A stretch of 6,748 nt of DNA from JBIOYL01 sp044870185 (lineage in GTDB: Bacteria > Actinomycetota > CALGFH01). Shown here piece after piece: positions 1-4,941 of this stretch; the stretch's first letter is position 1; each line of letters opens with the position of its first letter. The notes below the pieces were generated by a model that ran no database searches, was not told the DNA's origin, and worked only from the letters and a program-made list of their open reading frames with translations. A program made the translations under genes and the position numbers. The stretch is taken from assembly GCA_044870185.1 (NCBI GenBank), contig JBIOYL010000245.1:1-6748 (forward strand), written 5' to 3'.

Positions 1-10
1 CCCCGGCCCC

Positions 11-29
11 GCGCTGCGTGCAGCAGCGC
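11..29. other. Small hairpin downstream of the minus-strand small gene
   Basis: GCGCTG (11-16) and CAGCGC (24-29) form a 6-bp inverted repeat with a 7-nt loop. It lies about 66 nt past the stop codon of the minus-strand gene that ends at 95, so it could help end that transcript. No T-tract follows it on the minus strand, so it is not a canonical intrinsic terminator. Positions 1-94 otherwise hold nothing I can assign. Confidence 0.2.
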
Positions 30-94
30 CGACCCGAGCGGCCGGAGGGTCCCGCCATGCCTGACGTGACCACCAGGGCGTCGGTCGCGGAGCG

Positions 95-355
95 TCAGGT
101 CCGTGGGGGCTGCTGGTACAGCCCGTAGGTACGGACGACCTCGAACTGGTAGATCAGCCGCTGCTCCTCCACCATGATCCGCCGGAACTCCTCGGGGTCG
201 CGCTCGGTCCCCTCCCACAGCACCTTGCCGGGCGCGGGACCCGGCTCGAGCCGCCGCTGCATCGTCTGGAACAGGCGCAGGCTCAACTCGGGGACGTCGG
301 GACCCTCCAGGCCGGTCCAGCGCTTCTTCGCTCTGGACGAGCGCGGCCCGAGCAT
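95..355 (-). CDS. Small hypothetical protein divergent from padR
   Basis: This 86-residue protein is not one I recognise. It is soluble and charged, with no signal peptide or membrane segment. The N-terminus is basic (RSSRAKKRW), the middle is Pro/Gly-rich (LEPGPAPGK), and the C-terminal half reads like a helix with alternating acidic, basic and hydrophobic residues (ERDPEEFRRIMVEEQRLIYQFEVVR), ending in a Tyr/Gln-rich stretch. That composition is much more protein-like than the Ala/Arg/Pro-rich noise of other frames here. The ATG at 355 has GGAG five bases upstream, which supports both the frame and the start. That GGAG sits in one arm of the 360-391 inverted repeat shared with padR, so the two divergent genes may be controlled together. 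Function is unknown. The main doubt is the very short (44-bp) divergent gap, which leaves little room for two separate promoters. Confidence 0.55.
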   Translation of the reverse strand: MLGPRSSRAKKRWTGLEGPDVPELSLRLFQTMQRRLEPGPAPGKVLWEGTERDPEEFRRIMVEEQRLIYQFEVVRTYGLYQQPPRT

Positions 356-359
356 CTAG

Positions 360-391
360 ACTCCGATCGTCGATGTAACGGCGATCGGAGT
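360..391. promoter_or_regulatory. Perfect 10-bp inverted repeat, candidate PadR operator
   Basis: ACTCCGATCG (360-369) and CGATCGGAGT (382-391) are exact reverse complements separated by 12 bases. The dyad fills most of the 44-bp gap between the divergent starts at 355 (minus) and 400 (plus). PadR-family repressors commonly bind dyads next to their own gene, so this is the best operator candidate; that is inference. The GGAG in the right arm (387-390) is positioned as the ribosome-binding site of padR. The CTCC in the left arm (361-364) is GGAG on the minus strand, five bases from the other start. A weak -10-like TAGACT (357-362) overlaps the left edge. As RNA, the same repeat could fold and hide either ribosome-binding site. 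Confidence 0.5.
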
Positions 392-399
392 AGTGGACG

Positions 400-726
400 A
401 TGCCACCTGACCTGTCGGATCTTGGCCGGTTCGCGGAGCCGTCGCTGCTGATCCTGTCGAGCCTGGCCGGCGGCCACAAGCACGGGTACGCCATCACCAA
501 GGACGTCGAGGAACTGGGCGGGCCGACGCTTGGGCCTGGCACCCTGTACGCGGCGCTGGCCCGACTGGAGCAGCTCGGCCTGATCGAGGCGCTGCCGGTG
601 GAGGCACGCCGCCGCCGTCCCTACCGGCTCACCGGCGTCGGTGCCGCGGCGCTCCGCGCCGAGCTGCTCCGACGTCAGCGGCTGTTCCAGGTCGGCCTGC
701 AGCGGCTGGGCGCCGCATGCACCTGA
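400..726 (+). CDS. PadR-family transcriptional regulator
   Basis: This is a 108-residue winged helix-turn-helix repressor of the short PadR type. Residues about 14-25 (PSLLILSSLAGG) form helix 1, followed by the family's HGY motif (28-30). The segment LGPGTLYAALARLEQLGLIE (44-63) is the typical PadR recognition-helix region, and RRRRPYRLTGVG (70-81) is the beta wing entering the C-terminal helix, which normally serves dimerisation. It lacks the long C-terminal domain of larger PadR proteins. GGAG at 387-390 lies nine bases before the ATG. The stop overlaps the start of the membrane-protein gene, so the two are co-transcribed and probably translationally coupled. PadR/membrane-protein pairs usually have the regulator repress its own operon; the dyad at 360-391 is the likely site. 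The inducing ligand cannot be read from sequence. Confidence 0.9.
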   Translation: MPPDLSDLGRFAEPSLLILSSLAGGHKHGYAITKDVEELGGPTLGPGTLYAALARLEQLGLIEALPVEARRRRPYRLTGVGAAALRAELLRRQRLFQVGLQRLGAACT

Positions 727-1685
727 GTCGCGTGAGCGGGGGCCGGCCGGCCCTGGCCCTGGCCGGGTGGCTGGTCCGCCTGTACCCGAGCGGCTTCAGA
801 GCCCGCCACGGCGACGAGCTGCTCGCCTGGGTCGCCGAGCGGGTCGCCGAGCGGGGCCTTGGCCCGCTGGTCGCGCTCGACCTTGCACGCGGCGCGCTCG
901 ACGCCCACCTCCACCCCGACCTCGTGGGAGAAAGGCGGATTCGGATGTCCCGGTCTCAGCGCCTGCGCGGCCTGGTGCTTGGCGTGCTGTGCGGCTACGC
1001 CGCGTTCGTGTTGGCCGGCGTCGGCTACCAGAAGCTCACCGAGTACGACGACTTCGCGGCCGCGGCCCACCACCATGCCGCCGTTGGTGCCGCCTTCGAC
1101 ACGGTGGTCGGCGTCTCGCTGGTCGCGCTGGCGGCCATGCTCGCCGCCGGGCTGCCGATCGGCCTGACAGCGGTGCGCCAGGCCCTCGCCGGCCGCCGCG
1201 AGCTACTGCGTCCGCTCGGGGTGGTGGCCGCCGCGGTGGTCTGGTTCGCTGGCACCCTCGCGCTGCTGGCCTGGCATGCCCGGAGCCTGCCGGCCGGCCA
1301 GACCGACAGCGTGGTGGGCATCGGCGGCATGATCGCGAGCTTCGTGCTGGCCACCGCCGCCGGGGTTGCTGGCGCCGTGGCGGCGGTGCGGCGCACCCAG
1401 CTTCCCACCCGGCTGCTCCGCTTCGCCGCGGGCGCGGCCGTGGTCGCCACCGCTGCCATGATCGCCATGCTGGCCGCCACCCTGACTTGGGGCCTGGCGC
1501 TGCGCGCCGCCGACCCGGCCCTGTTCCACAGCGCCCAGGGCATCCGCGCCAGCAGCACTGCCGGCAGCTGGGCGACGATCGTGGCCCTCATGACCGCCGC
1601 CACCGCCGTGGCCGGGGTGGCCTGCGCCCGCGGCCTTGGCGCCGCCCGCCGCGGCCCCGACCCAACCGCGGCCACCCAACCCTAG
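717..1685 (+). CDS. PadR-associated multi-pass membrane protein
   Basis: This is a 322-residue integral membrane protein of unknown function. The N-terminal cytoplasmic segment (about residues 15-70) contains LVRLYPSGFRARHGDELLAW, which resembles the 'LYPxxFRxRYGxE' permease-prefix motif seen in membrane proteins and ABC permeases encoded next to PadR regulators. About six hydrophobic segments follow: 84-103, 122-152, 166-187, 197-223, 234-260 and 284-306. Short basic loops such as RRELLR (160-165) lie between some of them, and the C-terminus (308-322) is polar. No ATPase motif is present and no ABC ATPase gene is nearby, so transport is not shown. The start overlaps the padR stop by 10 bp (ATGCACCTGA) and has no good ribosome-binding site of its own, pointing to translational coupling. 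A role in envelope stress or a response to membrane-active compounds is a guess by analogy. Confidence 0.8.
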   Translation: MHLSRVSGGRPALALAGWLVRLYPSGFRARHGDELLAWVAERVAERGLGPLVALDLARGALDAHLHPDLVGERRIRMSRSQRLRGLVLGVLCGYAAFVLAGVGYQKLTEYDDFAAAAHHHAAVGAAFDTVVGVSLVALAAMLAAGLPIGLTAVRQALAGRRELLRPLGVVAAAVVWFAGTLALLAWHARSLPAGQTDSVVGIGGMIASFVLATAAGVAGAVAAVRRTQLPTRLLRFAAGAAVVATAAMIAMLAATLTWGLALRAADPALFHSAQGIRASSTAGSWATIVALMTAATAVAGVACARGLGAARRGPDPTAATQP

Positions 1686-1732
1686 CCGTTCAACCTGCTG
1701 GTGACACGGACCCGAGCATGGGCCTGTGACAG

Positions 1733-1760
1733 CGGGTGCCGCCACTGCCCTATGCACCCG
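1733..1760 (+). terminator. Weak hairpin after the padR operon
   Basis: CGGGTGC (1733-1739) and GCACCCG (1754-1760) form a 7-bp stem with a 14-nt loop, 47 bp past the membrane-protein stop. A competing pair, GGACCCG (1708-1714) with CGGGTCC (1759-1765), could enclose it. There is no T-tract, so termination is uncertain. Its position before the aceA control region fits an operon boundary. Confidence 0.25.
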
Positions 1761-1771
1761 GGTCCAGCGAG

Positions 1772-1841
1772 TAAGATCGAATCATCTGATGGATCTCATA
1801 GTTATAAACGATTGGATTGATGGCTGATCGCCGCGTACCTT
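1772..1841 (+). promoter_or_regulatory. AT-rich island, probable aceA control region
   Basis: Positions 1772-1829 are about 36% GC, against roughly 70% for the window. Promoter-like pieces are TATAAA (1803-1808), and TTGGAT (1812-1817) spaced 18 bases from TACCTT (1836-1841). Neither is a strong consensus pair. The partial dyad ATCATC-T-GATGGAT (1781-1794) could be a regulator site. I see no RamB- or Crp-type consensus. Placement about 75-140 bp before aceA supports a role in its transcription. The exact start site cannot be fixed from sequence. Confidence 0.4.
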
Positions 1842-1869
1842 CGACCCATCCCCGAGCTACCGGAGGTCG

Positions 1870-1917
1870 ATGGCCGGACGGCACCGATCGCCACACGAAA
1901 GGGACGTGACGACATGA
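1870..1917 (+). CDS. Possible 15-codon leader ORF overlapping aceA
   Basis: This ORF encodes MAGRHRSPHERDVTT, and its stop overlaps the aceA start as ATGA (1914-1917). A GGAGG (1862-1866) precedes its ATG by only three bases, which is shorter than usual. If translated, ribosomes ending here could re-initiate on aceA. The peptide has no run of one amino acid that would suggest classical attenuation. aceA also has its own AAAGGG at 1898-1903, so coupling is not required. It may be chance in GC-rich DNA. Confidence 0.25.
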   Translation: MAGRHRSPHERDVTT

Positions 1918-3221
1918 GCACGCACGCCGAGCTCGCCGGCCGCGCCCGGCAAGCGCAGGCACTGGCGGCCGCCTGGGCCGAGGACCCCCGCTGGGCCGGC
2001 ATCCGGCGCGACTACCACGCCGAGGACGTCGTGCGTCTGCGCACGTCCGTGCCGGTGGAGCACAGCCTGGCGCGGCACGGCGCCGAGCGCCTGTGGCACT
2101 TGCTGCGCGAGCGCGACTTCGTCCCGGCGCTCGGGGCGCTCACCGGCGGCCAGGCGGTCCAGATGGTTCGGGCCGGCCTCGAGGCGATCTACCTGTCCGG
2201 CTGGCAGGTGGCCGCCGACGCCAACCTCGGCGGGGACACCTACCCCGACCAGAGCCTGTACCCGGCCAACAGCGTCCCCGCCGTCGTGCGCCGGATCAAC
2301 AATGCCCTCCAGCGCGCCGACCAGATCGACCGCGTGGAGGGACGGGACGACCCGTCGTGGATGGTGCCCATCGTCGCCGACGCCGAAGCCGGCTTCGGCG
2401 GTCCCCTGAACGCCTTCGAGCTGGCCAAGGCCCTCATCGAGGCGGGCGCCGCCGGGATGCACTTCGAGGACCAGCTCGCGTCCGAGAAGAAGTGCGGTCA
2501 CCTCGGCGGCAAGGTGCTGGTGCCGACCGCGCAGTTCGAGCGCACCCTGACCGCGGCGCGGCGGGCCGCCGACGTGGCCGGCGTGCCGACCGTCCTGATC
2601 GCCCGGACCGACGCGCTGGCCGCCACGCTGCTGACCAGCGACGTGGACCCGCGCGACCGCGCGTTCTGTACCGGCGAGCGCACCCCCGAGGGCTACTTCC
2701 GCGTCCAGGGCGGGCTGGAGGCGGCGGTCGCTCGGGCCCTTGCCTACGCACCCTACGCCGACCTGCTGTGGTGCGAGACCTCGACGCCCGACCTCGAGCA
2801 GGCCCGGCGCTTCGCCGAGGCGATCCACCATCGCTACCCGGACAAGCTGCTCGCCTACAACTGCTCGCCGTCGTTCAACTGGCGCCGGCACCTGGACGAC
2901 GGGACCATCGCGAAGTTCCAGAAGGAGCTCGGTGCGATGGGCTACCGCTTCCAGTTCATCACCCTCGCCGGGTTCCACGCGCTCAACGCGGCCATGTTCG
3001 AGCTCGCCCGCGGCTTCGCCGAGGAGGGCATGACCGCCTACGTGCGCCTGCAGCAGCGCGAATTCGAGCTGGAGGCGATCGGCTACGCCGCCACCCGCCA
3101 TCAGCGCGAGGTGGGCACCGGCTACTTCGACGCCGTCGCCCAGACCATCTCCGGCGGGCGCTCCTCGACGCTCGCCCTGGAGGGCTCGACCGAGCAGGAG
3201 CAGTTCTCCGCCGTGCCCTGA
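1914..3221 (+). CDS. aceA: Isocitrate lyase
   Basis: This cytosolic enzyme splits isocitrate into glyoxylate and succinate, the first step of the glyoxylate shunt used for growth on acetate and fatty acids. It has 435 residues, close to the 428 of Mycobacterium tuberculosis Icl1, and aligns with that protein throughout, including YPDQSLYPANSVP (110-122). The signature KKCGHL is at 192-197, with catalytic Cys194 and His196. SGW (95-97) and NCSPS (316-320) correspond to substrate-binding segments, and Asp156 in VADAEAGFGG is the expected metal-site residue. HQREVGTGYFDAV (396-408) is the conserved C-terminal block. No catalytic residue is missing. AAAGGG at 1898-1903 lies ten bases before the ATG. 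The AT-rich island upstream probably carries its promoter. It appears monocistronic, because the next gene is convergent with only 45 bp between stops, and no clear terminator is visible there. Malate synthase is not in the window. Confidence 0.97.
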   Translation: MSTHAELAGRARQAQALAAAWAEDPRWAGIRRDYHAEDVVRLRTSVPVEHSLARHGAERLWHLLRERDFVPALGALTGGQAVQMVRAGLEAIYLSGWQVAADANLGGDTYPDQSLYPANSVPAVVRRINNALQRADQIDRVEGRDDPSWMVPIVADAEAGFGGPLNAFELAKALIEAGAAGMHFEDQLASEKKCGHLGGKVLVPTAQFERTLTAARRAADVAGVPTVLIARTDALAATLLTSDVDPRDRAFCTGERTPEGYFRVQGGLEAAVARALAYAPYADLLWCETSTPDLEQARRFAEAIHHRYPDKLLAYNCSPSFNWRRHLDDGTIAKFQKELGAMGYRFQFITLAGFHALNAAMFELARGFAEEGMTAYVRLQQREFELEAIGYAATRHQREVGTGYFDAVAQTISGGRSSTLALEGSTEQEQFSAVP

Positions 3222-3266
3222 CCGCGGCAAGGACCGGGTCGCAACCGGCCTGCCGGCGCTCTGGCG

Positions 3267-4484
3267 TCAGCAGGGCGGCAGCGTGGTCGTGGTGGTCGTG
3301 GAGCCGGCCACCATCGTGGTCGTCGTGCTGCTCGTGGTCGTCGTCGACCCGGTCGTGGTGGTGGTCGAGCACGCTCTGGTGGTGGTCGTGGCCCCGGAGG
3401 TGGTGGTCCCTGCGGTGGTCGTGGGCGCCGTTGTGGTGCTCGTCGGCGCGTTCGTGGTCGTCGACCGGGAGGTCGTGGTCTGCCCGGTCGTCGTCGGCGC
3501 CCGTGTCGTACTGGTTGGCCGGGCCGTGGTCGGTGCCGGGCCGGTCGTCGCAGCGGTGGACGAGGAGCTCGACGCCAGGGAGCTCGACGACGACGAGCTC
3601 GACGACGAGCTCGTGCCCGCCAGCGCACCGGTCGTCGGCACCGCGGTGGGCACGAAGCGGTGGGCGTAGAACCCGGCCCAGCCGAGCACGGCGTCCACAT
3701 AGGCCTGCGAGTGGTTGTAGCTGAAGACCGCCCGCCGCAGGTTGGCCGGGTCGGCAAGGCTGCCGCCGCCGGCCAGGCACAGGTAGGCGGCCGCGCTCAC
3801 GGTGGCGTCGAAGACGTTGCTCGGGTCGGCGACGCCGTCGCCGTTGCCGTCCCGGCCTGCTGACATCCAGGTCGAGGGGATGAACTGCATCGGGCCGACG
3901 GCCCGGTCCCATGTGGTGTCGTGATCGTAGCGGCCGTGGTCGGTGTCGCGGATCGCCGCGGCGCCGCCCGTCCCGTCCAGGACAGGACCGAGGATGGCGG
4001 GGCTGATGTCACCCTCCGCCGAGATGCGGAGGCCGCCGTCGCGCCCGTGGTTCGACTCGACGCGGCCGATGCCGGCCAGCACCGTCCAGGGCAGGTGGCA
4101 GCTCGGGGCGAAGCCGGCCGCCCAGCTCGCCGCGTCCCGGTAGGCGGCAAGGACCGGAGCAGGGATGGTGGCGTCGGTGCCCGATGGCAGGGGCAGGCCG
4201 GCGGCGGCGGTCGCGCCAGGGCCGTGGGCTGCTCGCTGGACGGTCGCCCGGGCCCGGCCCGCGTCCCCCGCCGCCTGGCGGCCGCGCAGCCAGGCCTGGT
4301 ACTGGCCGTCGTCGCCGCCCAGGTGGCGCGCTGCCTGCCCGCCGGCGGCCAGCGTCATCGACCCGGACGGGTCGGCACGGACCCCGGTCGCCGGGATGAG
4401 CAGCGGGAGCAGGACCAGCCAGACCGATGCGCTGTAGAGCCAGCGGGTGCCGGCATGCGGGGCGCGGGGCGGAAGCTGGGCCAT
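3267..4484 (-). CDS. Secreted MltB-like lytic transglycosylase with Thr-rich tail
   Basis: This 405-residue exported enzyme is predicted to cleave the MurNAc-GlcNAc bond of peptidoglycan, leaving 1,6-anhydroMurNAc. Residues 1-37 form a signal peptide: basic start, hydrophobic core 17-32, likely cleavage after GVRA. The catalytic domain spans about 105-280 and fits the SLT_2/MltB-like family of actinobacteria. LPWTVLAGIGRVESNHG (131-147) carries the catalytic Glu143, AVGPMQFIPSTW (195-206) is the family motif, and SYNHSQAYVDAVLGWA (255-270) the substrate-groove block. DGNGDGVAD (212-220) resembles a calcium-binding EF-hand loop common in this group. From about 291 the protein becomes a Ser run (11 plus 5 residues) and then a Thr-rich tail ending LPPC. 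The ATG at 4484 gives a normal signal peptide but has a poor ribosome-binding site; a strong one lies at 4567-4575, serving an out-of-frame upstream ATG. It is divergent from the NlpC/P60 gene. Confidence 0.88.
   Translation of the reverse strand: MAQLPPRAPHAGTRWLYSASVWLVLLPLLIPATGVRADPSGSMTLAAGGQAARHLGGDDGQYQAWLRGRQAAGDAGRARATVQRAAHGPGATAAAGLPLPSGTDATIPAPVLAAYRDAASWAAGFAPSCHLPWTVLAGIGRVESNHGRDGGLRISAEGDISPAILGPVLDGTGGAAAIRDTDHGRYDHDTTWDRAVGPMQFIPSTWMSAGRDGNGDGVADPSNVFDATVSAAAYLCLAGGGSLADPANLRRAVFSYNHSQAYVDAVLGWAGFYAHRFVPTAVPTTGALAGTSSSSSSSSSSSLASSSSSTAATTGPAPTTARPTSTTRAPTTTGQTTTSRSTTTNAPTSTTTAPTTTAGTTTSGATTTTRACSTTTTTGSTTTTSSTTTTMVAGSTTTTTTLPPC
3270..3614 (-). repeat. Ser/Thr-rich low-complexity tail of the transglycosylase
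   Basis: This stretch encodes residues 291-405, a Ser run followed by TTT-Ala/Ser/Gly-Pro style repeats built mainly from ACC, ACG and TCG codons. Two cysteines (372 and the C-terminal 405) bracket the last Thr-rich segment. Such tails are probably extended, may be O-mannosylated, and could hold or space the enzyme in the wall; that is inference. The DNA is prone to slippage and is complementary in style to the tail-coding DNA at 6100-6483. Confidence 0.7.
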
Positions 4485-4503
4485 GGCGCCTGGCTCGGGC
4501 TGG

Positions 4504-4563
4504 CTAGGACGGCATCTGTGGCGCTGCGTGCCGCCGGGACGAGAACTGGTGGTCGGTTCGCAT
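4504..4563 (-). CDS. 19-codon upstream ORF before the transglycosylase
   Basis: This ORF encodes MRTDHQFSSRRHAAPQMPS and ends at TAG (4504-4506), 19 bases before the transglycosylase ATG and in another frame. Its ATG is preceded by AAGGGGGAG (minus strand, 4575-4567), the strongest ribosome-binding site on this side and similar to the AAGGGGGG used by the divergent NlpC/P60 gene. It may be a leader peptide that couples translation to the downstream gene. Alternatively, one extra base in the assembly may hide a longer transglycosylase N-terminus. The second option would give an unusually long region before the signal-peptide core, so I favour a leader or a chance ORF. Confidence 0.3.
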   Translation of the reverse strand: MRTDHQFSSRRHAAPQMPS

Positions 4564-4609
4564 GGTCTCCCCCTTGCCGTGAACCGGCGCGGCTCCGCGG
4601 ATCCCGCGA

Positions 4610-4639
4610 TTCCTACAGGAGATGCTGGCACATTGTCGA
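4610..4639 (-). promoter_or_regulatory. Candidate promoter for the transglycosylase
   Basis: On the minus strand, TCGACA (4639-4634) matches five of six bases of TTGACA. It is followed after 18 bases by TAGGAA (4615-4610), a plausible actinobacterial -10. Transcription would begin near 4603, giving a leader of about 40 bases to the upstream ORF and about 120 to the transglycosylase start. A small hairpin, CGCGG-GAT-CCGCG (4596-4608), would lie at the 5' end of that RNA. Confidence 0.35.
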
Positions 4640-4656
4640 CGAGGATGTGCACGAAT

Positions 4657-4673
4657 CTACCGTACGACGGTAG
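4657..4673. promoter_or_regulatory. 17-bp dyad, candidate operator
   Basis: CTACCGT-ACG-ACGGTAG is a perfect 7-bp inverted repeat with a 3-base centre. It lies just upstream of the candidate minus-strand -35 and in the intergenic region shared by both hydrolase genes. Length and symmetry fit a site for a dimeric regulator such as a TetR-type protein, but no such regulator is in the window. Confidence 0.4.
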
Positions 4674-4709
4674 CAGTGCCCGTTCGGTTCCCGCCGATCC
4701 GGCGGTGTC

Positions 4710-4735
4710 GCCCGCCGTCGGCGCCGACGGCGGGC
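4710..4735. repeat. 26-bp perfect palindrome
   Basis: GCCCGCCGTCGGC (4710-4722) is followed directly by its exact reverse complement (4723-4735), with no spacer. It lies between the candidate promoters of the two divergent hydrolase genes. It could be a regulator site or a DNA cruciform. If transcribed from further upstream it would make a very stable RNA stem. There is no T-tract, so it is not a standard terminator. Confidence 0.6.
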
Positions 4736-4739
4736 ACCG

Positions 4740-4781
4740 GCATCCGCGGGCGGCCAACGCGGGTGGCGGCTGCATCCGCGG
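4740..4781. repeat. Pair of 10-bp direct repeats
   Basis: GCATCCGCGG occurs at 4740-4749 and again at 4772-4781, 32 bp apart (about three helical turns), so both copies face the same side of the DNA. It could be a paired regulator site. In GC-rich DNA a chance 10-bp repeat is also possible. Confidence 0.25.
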
Positions 4782-4844
4782 CGGGCAGGTCGAACCACTG
4801 GCGATTCCGGCGCGAAGTCTGTGGGAACGGATCGTGCGTCGGCG

Positions 4845-4870
4845 GGAACCGCCACGGGGTTTGGAGCGTC
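4845..4870 (+). promoter_or_regulatory. Candidate ECF-type sigma promoter for the NlpC/P60 gene
   Basis: GGAACC (4845-4850) is followed after 16 bases by CGTC (4867-4870). This matches the common ECF sigma pattern of a GGAAC -35 and a CGTC -10. The start would fall near 4877, giving a leader of about 65 bases to the ATG at 4942. That leader contains a short hairpin, ATGGC-TT-GCCAT (4884-4895). ECF control of wall hydrolases under envelope stress would make sense, but this is inferred from a short match. A second GGGAAC at 4823 has no correctly spaced partner. Confidence 0.35.
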
Positions 4871-4941
4871 CAACCTGGGAGCAATGGCTTGCCATGGGCG
4901 ATAGAGTCGGCCTGCGATCTCCGAGCGAAGGGGGGACCCGC

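Noticed and set aside
57..128. 23-codon plus-strand ORF with GGAGGG seven bases before its ATG.
   Set aside because: It overlaps the end of the better-supported minus-strand gene, is very short and has no recognisable features.
1789..1909. Two tiny ORFs (1789-1827 and 1820-1909) before aceA.
   Set aside because: Neither has a ribosome-binding site, and both fall within the likely promoter region.
3283..3669. Val-rich plus-strand ORF opposite the transglycosylase tail.
   Set aside because: It is the complement of Thr/Ser codons (ACC/ACG read as GGT/CGT frames), so it is a shadow of low-complexity sequence. The same applies to the Val-rich frame at 6012-6467 on the minus strand.
2093..3724. 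Long plus-strand frame overlapping aceA and extending past it.
   Set aside because: It is an Arg/Pro/Ser/Trp-rich alternate frame. aceA in the correct frame is unmistakable.
4447..4941. The NlpC/P60 reading frame stays open upstream for 165 more codons.
   Set aside because: The ATG at 4942 has a strong ribosome-binding site and begins a textbook signal peptide. The upstream part is Arg/Gly/Pro-rich and covers the divergent control region, as expected from stop-poor GC-rich DNA.
4561..4941. Possible c-di-AMP (ydaO) riboswitch, often found before wall-hydrolase genes in actinobacteria.
   Set aside because: GGGGGACCC occurs at 4931-4939, but the other conserved blocks of that riboswitch are absent on both strands.
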